Shown piece after piece: positions 6,172 to 8,829 of a stretch of DNA of 8,829 bases. The position numbers and the translations under genes are program-made. This DNA is from Anaerolineales bacterium. GTDB lineage: Bacteria > Chloroflexota > Anaerolineae > Anaerolineales > UBA6663. A model generated the notes under the pieces. It was not told where the DNA came from and did not search any database. It was given only the letters and a program-made list of their open reading frames with translations. The DNA is taken from the NCBI GenBank assembly GCA_017999235.1, contig JAGOBN010000131.1, positions 1-8,829 on the forward strand, in the 5' to 3' direction. Position 1 is the stretch's first letter; each line of letters starts with the position of its first letter.

Positions 6172-6255
6172 ATGATTTCCCACCCGCGGCCCATGTTCCC
6201 CACCTACGAACAGAAGCTCAACGCCCTCCGCAAACGCGCCACTGGCGACGGTTAG
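6172..6255 (+). CDS. Possible 27-residue leaderless small ORF or gene remnant
   Basis: ATG 6172 to TAG 6253-6255 encodes a basic, soluble-looking 27-residue peptide with the central stretch PTYEQKLNALRKRA. Most of its codons end in C or G, which matches real genes here. The predicted transcription start of the TTGATC/TAGAAT promoter coincides with the ATG, so translation would be leaderless; no SD precedes it. It could be a small protein, a leader peptide for the aminotransferase 87 bases downstream, or the preserved N-terminus of a deleted gene. I recognise no family, and chance cannot be excluded at this length. Confidence 0.35.
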   Translation: MISHPRPMFPTYEQKLNALRKRATGDG

Positions 6256-6328
6256 CTCTCCCGCGCCTGGCTCGCGTCGGCCGTCTTCGCATTTTTCACG
6301 CTGCGCTGTTCATTCAATCGCATATTTC

Positions 6329-6334
6329 GGGGAG
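6329..6334 (+). promoter_or_regulatory. Ribosome binding site of the class III aminotransferase gene
   Basis: GGGGAG lies 8 bases before ATG 6343 and supports this start. Confidence 0.7.
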
Positions 6335-6342
6335 CCACCGGC

Positions 6343-7665
6343 ATGCCGTATTCAACGCCGAAAACCACCGCCGCCTTTCAGCGCGCCAAGCAGGCCATGC
6401 CGCTCGGCGTCACTTCCAATTTCCGCTACTCGGGCGAGGCCACACTGGTGATCCAGCGCGGCCAGGGCGCCTATGTGTGGGATATGGACGACAACCAGTA
6501 CATTGACTACCGCCTGGCATATGGCCCGGTGATCCTGGGCCACGCCGACCCGCGCGTGAACCAGCGCGTCACCGAGCAGCTCAGCCGGGGGACCCTGTAC
6601 GCCCACACCCATCCGCTGGAGACCGAAGTCGCGGAGAAGATCATCAAACTGCATCCGGCGGTGGAGCGCGTGCGCTACGCCAACTCCGGCACCGAGGCCA
6701 CCATGCACGCCGTTCGGCTGGCGCGCGCTTATACCAACCGCGAGAAGCTGGTCAAGATCGAGGGCGCCTATCATGGCAACCACGATTACGCGCTGTGGTC
6801 CACGGCCAACATGGCCAACAATTCCGGCGGCTCGCCGCGCAGCCCGATCCCGGTGGCGCAAAGCTCCGGCATGCCGGCCGCCGCCCGCGAGCTGATCCAC
6901 ATCCTGCGCTTCAACGATTTTGAGATGGCGGAGCGCCTGTTCCGCGACCGCGGCCATGAGATCGCGGCCTTGATGGTGGAACCGATCATGGGCAATGCCA
7001 CCTGCCTGGGGCCGGAGCCGGGCTACCTGGCGCACCTGCGCCGGCTGTGTGACCAGTATGGCGTGGTCTTGATCTTCGATGAGGTCAAGACCGGCTTCCG
7101 CATCGCGCCCGGCGGCGCGGCGGAACACTTTGGCGTCCTGGCGGACCTGACCACGTTTGCCAAGGCGCTGGGGAATGGTTTCCCAGTGGGCGCCTTGGGC
7201 GGCAAGGCCGAGATCATGGATATCATCGCCATGGCCCAAGTGGTGCAGGGCGGCACGTATTGCGGCAACGCCGTCGGCACCGCCGCCGCCTCGGCCGTGC
7301 TGGACGCCATCATGCACGAGCAGGTGCTGGACCTCATCCGCCAGCGCGGCCAACGCCTGATGAAGGGCCTGGGCGAGATTCTGACGGAGCACAGCCTGCG
7401 CCATTACATCAGCGGGGTGGGGTCCATGTTCGGCTTCGTGCTGGAACAGAAGCGCGACCGGCCGCTGGAATACCGCGACATTGCCAACAGCAATTTTGGC
7501 CTGTATGGGGAGATCGCTTATGCCATGCGCGCGCGCGGCGTGGATGTGGAGCCGGACCCGCGCGAGCCGTTCTTCCTGTCCGCCGCCCACACCGAGGCGG
7601 ATGTGGACGAGACGCTCAACCGCTTCAACGACGCAGTCAGGGCGGTTATGCAAACCCGGAAGTAA
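6343..7665 (+). CDS. Class III PLP aminotransferase, glutamate-1-semialdehyde aminomutase-like
   Basis: This complete 440-residue class III (fold type I) aminotransferase is close to the glutamate-1-semialdehyde 2,1-aminomutase (HemL) group. Seen: the N-terminal MPLGVTSNFR substrate region; N114-S-G-T-E118, which binds PLP phosphate and continues ATMHAVRLARAYT as in HemL; GAYHGNHD at 141-148; D246 in FDEVKTGFR, which holds the PLP ring nitrogen; and K274 in TFAKALGNGFPVGALGG, the Schiff-base lysine, one residue off the HemL number as I recall it. Differences from HemL as I remember it are GAYHGNHD for GCYHGHAD and a longer NNSGGSPRSPIPVAQSSG stretch near the gating loop. It may therefore act on another amino acid or amino-ketone, and I do not assign hemL. 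No tetrapyrrole gene is nearby. It has its own promoter region, an SD and a downstream terminator, so it is probably transcribed alone or with the 27-codon ORF. Confidence 0.9.
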   Translation: MPYSTPKTTAAFQRAKQAMPLGVTSNFRYSGEATLVIQRGQGAYVWDMDDNQYIDYRLAYGPVILGHADPRVNQRVTEQLSRGTLYAHTHPLETEVAEKIIKLHPAVERVRYANSGTEATMHAVRLARAYTNREKLVKIEGAYHGNHDYALWSTANMANNSGGSPRSPIPVAQSSGMPAAARELIHILRFNDFEMAERLFRDRGHEIAALMVEPIMGNATCLGPEPGYLAHLRRLCDQYGVVLIFDEVKTGFRIAPGGAAEHFGVLADLTTFAKALGNGFPVGALGGKAEIMDIIAMAQVVQGGTYCGNAVGTAAASAVLDAIMHEQVLDLIRQRGQRLMKGLGEILTEHSLRHYISGVGSMFGFVLEQKRDRPLEYRDIANSNFGLYGEIAYAMRARGVDVEPDPREPFFLSAAHTEADVDETLNRFNDAVRAVMQTRK

Positions 7666-7691
7666 CGCCGGCGTCTCCCGCGCATCTAGCG

Positions 7692-7724
7692 ACGGCGTCC
7701 TCCTCTGAGGGCGCCGTTGCTTTT
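7692..7724 (+). terminator. Rho-independent terminator after the class III aminotransferase gene
   Basis: The 11-bp stem ACGGCGTCCTC (7692-7702) with GAGGGCGCCGT (7707-7717) has one G-U pair and a CTCT loop. It is followed by TGCTTTT. It begins 27 bases after the stop codon. Confidence 0.88.
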
Positions 7725-7874
7725 GGTCAGTCCTTTTTCCCATTGTTGCTTCTTATTTCCGGCTTGATACTAACCAAAGCGAAATCTTGTTGGCCTATTT
7801 ATGACAAGCTAGGTCGGCTGGCGGTTTGTTGGCGTTGCGCCGGCCAACGGTGCTCACCCCTCTGTGGATCTTGC

Positions 7875-8829
7875 GTGATTCCCTTGAAAAACTCCCATCC
7901 TGCCGCTCTTGTTTTTTTCTCCCGCTGGCCTTACCTGGCTGTGGCCCTGAGCCTGGGGCTGGGTGCCGCCGCGCTGCTGGCCGGCCCGGCGCCGCGCTTG
8001 CGAGCCGCGTCTGGTGTGGATATCGGGGTGACGCAGACCGCCTCCGCGCCGGCCGCCTTTGGCGCGCCGCTGACCTACACGGTAGTCATCACCAATAGCA
8101 GCGTCGCTCTGGATGGCCCAGTGACGTTGACGGATACGCTGCCGGGCGGCCTCACCCCCGTAACCGTGACCACCACGCCGGCCGCCGACTGCACGCTGGG
8201 CAGCCAGGTGGTCTGCACTTTTGCGGCGCTGGGGGCGGAGACGAGCGCCACGGCCGCCATTGTGGTGAACCCGGCCGGCGCCGGCGTGATCACCAACGTG
8301 GTCGAGGTCGGTGTCAGCGTCAGCGATACGGAGAGCTTGGTTCAGAACAACATCTTGACCCTGACTACGGACGTGGTCCGCGCCACCCCCGTGATCACCT
8401 GGGCGGCGCCGGCGGCGCTGACATACGGCGCCGCGCTGGGCGCCGGGCAACTGAATGCCGCGGCCAGCGTGGCCGGCACATTTACGTATACCCCGACTTT
8501 TGGCGCAGTGTTGGATGCCGGTCCAGGGCAAGGCCTCACGGTGAGTTTTCAGCCCAACGACTCCGCCAACTACACCAGCGCTTCCGCAGGCGTGTCGATT
8601 GATGTTGCGCCGGCGCCGCTGACGGCGACGGCCAACAACCAGAGCAAGGTGTATGGGGCGGGGCTGCCGGCGTTGACGGTGGGCTACACGGGCTTGGTGA
8701 ACGGGGATGCGGGGCCGGCGGTAGCGCCCACGCTGGGGACGACGGCGACGGCGAGTTCGCCGGCCGGGGCGTACGCCATCACGGTGACGGGCGGGTCGGA
8801 CCCGAACTACACCTTCACGCGGGTGGCGG
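7875..8829 (+). CDS. Secreted DUF11 / Ig-like / MBG repeat-domain protein (3' truncated by window edge)
   Basis: The frame is open from well upstream to the right edge without a stop, so the protein is longer than the 318 residues seen. I place the start at GTG 7875 (GGA six bases upstream). TTG 7884, giving an N-terminus of MKNSHPA, is equally possible. Residues 1-45 form a signal peptide: basic/polar start, hydrophobic core about 20-36, and a likely cleavage site near RLRAA. Residues about 48-150 are a DUF11-type beta domain (VDIGVTQTASAPAAFGAPLTYTV-like opening, TDTLPGGL). About 170-245 is a bacterial Ig-like domain opening ATPVITW. From about 249 an MBG-type domain begins (NNQSKVYGAGLPALTVGYTG, ending near GGSDPNYTF). 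Such proteins are exported and serve as surface adhesins or cell-envelope scaffolds. More MBG repeats probably follow. Codons change sharply at the MBG domain to ACG, GCG and GGG. Confidence 0.82.
   Translation, partial: MIPLKNSHPAALVFFSRWPYLAVALSLGLGAAALLAGPAPRLRAASGVDIGVTQTASAPAAFGAPLTYTVVITNSSVALDGPVTLTDTLPGGLTPVTVTTTPAADCTLGSQVVCTFAALGAETSATAAIVVNPAGAGVITNVVEVGVSVSDTESLVQNNILTLTTDVVRATPVITWAAPAALTYGAALGAGQLNAAASVAGTFTYTPTFGAVLDAGPGQGLTVSFQPNDSANYTSASAGVSIDVAPAPLTATANNQSKVYGAGLPALTVGYTGLVNGDAGPAVAPTLGTTATASSPAGAYAITVTGGSDPNYTFTRVA

Larger units (their letters stand above)
6043..6342. other. 300-base spacer: tandem repeats, hairpin, promoter and a possible small ORF
   Basis: This gap holds three 12-bp tandem repeats (6049-6084), a GCGCAC/GTGCGC hairpin (6083-6097), a sigma70-like promoter (6137-6166) and a 27-codon open frame (6172-6255). 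About 75 bases before the RBS of the next gene show no clear structure. No strong terminator follows the upstream gene here. Confidence 0.7.

Noticed and set aside
6352..7743. 463-residue minus-strand open frame
   Set aside because: Antisense shadow of the class III aminotransferase; it also crosses the terminator and shows His/Arg/Gly-rich low-complexity sequence only.
7764..7815. Promoter before the surface protein (TTGATA 7764, TTGTTG 7787)
   Set aside because: Neither -35-like box has a convincing -10 at 16-18 bases; TAGGTC at 7810 is too weak to list.
7826..8098. 90-residue + frame over the start of the surface protein
   Set aside because: It is out of frame with the signal peptide and DUF11 domain, which give a far better protein.

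Overview
The window is GC-rich bacterial DNA, with G/C strongly preferred at third codon positions. It suggests a Chloroflexota-type organism (Anaerolineae or a relative). This is an inference from the Thr/Pro-linker lipoprotein with a lectin-like domain, the tungsten-type aldehyde oxidoreductase, the DUF11/MBG surface protein, the TANAAT-type -10 boxes and the heptamer-repeat spacer. No marker gene is present to prove it. All supported genes lie on the + strand. The long minus-strand open frames are GC-driven shadows.

Layout. Positions 1-73 hold the 3' end of an unidentified gene. Positions 74-243 are a spacer of 7-bp-phased repeats whose left and right halves are reverse complements. Next come a small two-helix membrane protein with a coiled coil (247-603) and a lipoprotein with a predicted concanavalin-like domain (600-1349), overlapping as ATGA. 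After a short spacer with a -10-like box comes an aldehyde:ferredoxin oxidoreductase (1463-3358) that keeps all four cluster cysteines, closed by a clear intrinsic terminator (3386-3414).

A second block begins with a class V PLP enzyme matching the N-terminal sulfurase domain of molybdenum cofactor sulfurase (3490-4923). It is followed without an obvious terminator by a squalene/phytoene-synthase-family enzyme (5032-6042) whose second Asp-rich motif is altered. A 300-base spacer (6043-6342) carries three 12-bp tandem repeats, a small hairpin, the best sigma70-like promoter in the window and a possible 27-codon leaderless ORF. It leads to a glutamate-1-semialdehyde-aminomutase-like class III aminotransferase (6343-7665), ended by a second strong terminator (7692-7724).

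From 7875 (or 7884) to the right edge runs the start of a secreted repeat-domain protein: signal peptide, DUF11, Ig-like domain, then an MBG domain with a distinctly different codon style. It has no stop in the window.

How the genes may work together. The closest functional link is between the AOR, a pterin-tungsten (or molybdenum) enzyme, and the MOCOS-like sulfurase, a family that places a sulfido ligand on such metals; a terminator separates them, so they are neighbours rather than one operon. The sulfurase-like gene and the isoprenoid synthase are probably co-transcribed, but no known pathway joins them. The class III aminotransferase has its own promoter region and terminator. No CRISPR array, tRNA, rRNA, transposase or phage gene is visible.
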